From Heterostelium multicystogenum (lineage: Eukaryota; Evosea; Eumycetozoa; Acytosteliales; Acytosteliaceae), in NCBI GenBank assembly GCA_003667245.1, contig RCNN01000280.1, positions 1-36,746 of the forward strand: 36,746 nt of DNA, read 5' to 3'. Below are positions 35,500 to 36,746 of this stretch, piece after piece. How positions within the stretch are numbered: position 1 is the first letter of the stretch; each line of letters opens with the position of its first letter. A program made the translations under genes and the position numbers. Under the pieces are notes generated by a model. It did no database searches. It was given only the letters and a program-made list of their open reading frames with translations, and was not told the DNA's origin.

Positions 35500-36746
35500 A
35501 TGTTATCTCTCAATCGTTTGACGCGTACGAATACAGCGATTAGGAGAAATGCTTGTAGTCTGCTACAGAAGCCTATCACAACTACCACCACAGGCCAGTT
35601 AATCAGAACGAGCAGTCAGCCATTGTTACCTCTATACCAGTATGGCGAACGTTACACCTCACCATGCTGCAACATGGAGTTAAGATCATACTCTACAGCG
35701 TCGTCTGCACCAAGTAAAAAGAAATACTCGAGTGAATTAAATAAATATAGAAAACATCGGAATCATTGCTCATGTCGATGCTGGTAAAGTATGTATTCAA
35801 AAATCACTCACCACACTCTGAGATTCTCACTTTGGCTATGGTTAGATTATGTTAAGTTAACATTATTGTATTTTGAATTAGACTACCACATGTGAAAGAA
35901 TGCTATATTATTCGGGTATGATCAAGAGAATTGGTGAGGTGCACAAAGGAGACACTGTCATGGATCATTTGAAGATGGAGAGAGAGAGAGGAATCACAAT
36001 TACAGCAGCGACTATCACCTTCCCTTGGAAGGACAATCGTATTAATCTTGTAGATACGCCGGGTCACGTTTGATTTTACTGTCGAGGTGGAGCGTAGTGT
36101 ACGTGTCATGGATGGTGCGGTTGCCATTTTCGACGCCGTCGCTGGTGTACAGGCACAGTCGATAACTGGTCTGGAATCAAGCTGAGCGATATCATGTTCC
36201 TCGTGTAGCATTTGTTAATAAGATGGATCGTGAGGGTGCTACTGCAGACAAGACATTGAAGATGTTAAAATCAAGACTGAATGCACTTCCACTGCCACTG
36301 CAGATGTGCCAATTGATGTTGGTCCCATGTTTAATGCCGTCGTCGACTTTGATAGAAATGAAAGTTATAAGTTGAATGGAGATAAAGGTGAAATAGTCGA
36401 TGTTACAGATTGAAAGACTACCCCGAGTCAACCACAACTCGTGCTCAACAGGAGCGTGAGCAACTCATGACGACATTGGCAGACATTGACGAGGAAGCAA
36501 TGCAAGAGTTTATTGAGAAAGAAGGTCAGTTATCAACGAAACATCCGTGCAGCCATAAGAAGAGTAACAATTGGAATGAAAGCAGTACCCCATACTCTAT
36601 GGATCTTCTTTAAAAAACAAGGGAGTTTCAGCAACTTTTAGATAGTTATTGCAATATCTTCCTTCGCCAAATCGACAGAGAAGAACCACCAATGGCAACC
36701 GATATGTCCCAGCCAGAAGCCAATGAAATCACACCATCAACTAAAG
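35500..36746 (+). CDS. gfm2: mitochondrial elongation factor G, GFM2-like, 5' part
   Basis: Translational GTPase; GFM2 releases mitochondrial ribosomes with RRF, GFM1 drives translocation. The start at 35500 gives a basic, Ser/Thr-rich targeting peptide ([20 protein letters not shown]). Exon 1 ends after IIAHVDAGK at 35788 and exon 2 begins at 35882 with [13 protein letters not shown]-domain motifs follow: [46 protein letters not shown], and the G'-insert end [10 protein letters not shown]. Frame breaks at A4 near 35755, TT near 36068, GG near 36163, near 36306 and TTT near 36633 fit run errors except 36306. The rest of domain II onward lies beyond the window. GFM2 is preferred over GFM1 because of ITIxxAxxTFxWK and the FPSP segment; moderately sure. 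Confidence 0.85.

Overview
The window looks like nuclear DNA of a dictyostelid social amoeba. The grounds are AT-rich spacers full of A/T runs and AAT/TTA triplets, short GT..AG introns of roughly 55-175 nt, proteins with poly-Q, poly-N and poly-T tracts, and a racA-type RhoBTB gene. The species is not named by anything I can see. GC in the coding regions is above that of D. discoideum, which suggests another dictyostelid lineage.

Layout, left to right: the minus strand carries a partial tRNA guanosine methyltransferase (TRMT11 family), a mitochondrial short/branched-chain acyl-CoA dehydrogenase, a secreted purple acid phosphatase, an AP180/CALM clathrin adaptor, a GNAT acetyltransferase, and a long low-complexity protein with a C2H2 finger and a degenerate JmjC/cupin domain. 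A PTEN-family lipid phosphatase lies on the plus strand. A small PTB/PH-like protein follows on the minus strand. After a 4.1-kb spacer come, on the plus strand, an RCC1-RhoGAP fusion protein, an LCAT/phospholipase-like lipase and a VKOR-thioredoxin fusion. Then a RhoBTB GTPase (racA) and a small unidentified gene lie on the minus strand. The 5' part of a mitochondrial EF-G (GFM2-like) runs off the right edge on the plus strand.

There is no operon logic. Several genes share themes: phosphoinositide and Rho signalling (PTEN, RhoGAP, RhoBTB), endocytic or secretory traffic (AP180, phosphatase, lipase) and mitochondrial function (ACADSB, EF-G).

Most coding regions are interrupted by single-base frame breaks. 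Nearly all of them disappear if one base is removed from a short homopolymer run, so they look like base-calling errors rather than decay. The ACADSB core, the lipase and the VKOR gene read cleanly through splicing. The less ordinary observations are the VKOR-Trx and RCC1-RhoGAP fusions, a JmjC domain lacking metal ligands, a CaaX box on the RhoBTB protein, perfect palindromes next to genes, G-rich box elements in spacers, and short exon-like or structured islands inside otherwise plain spacers.
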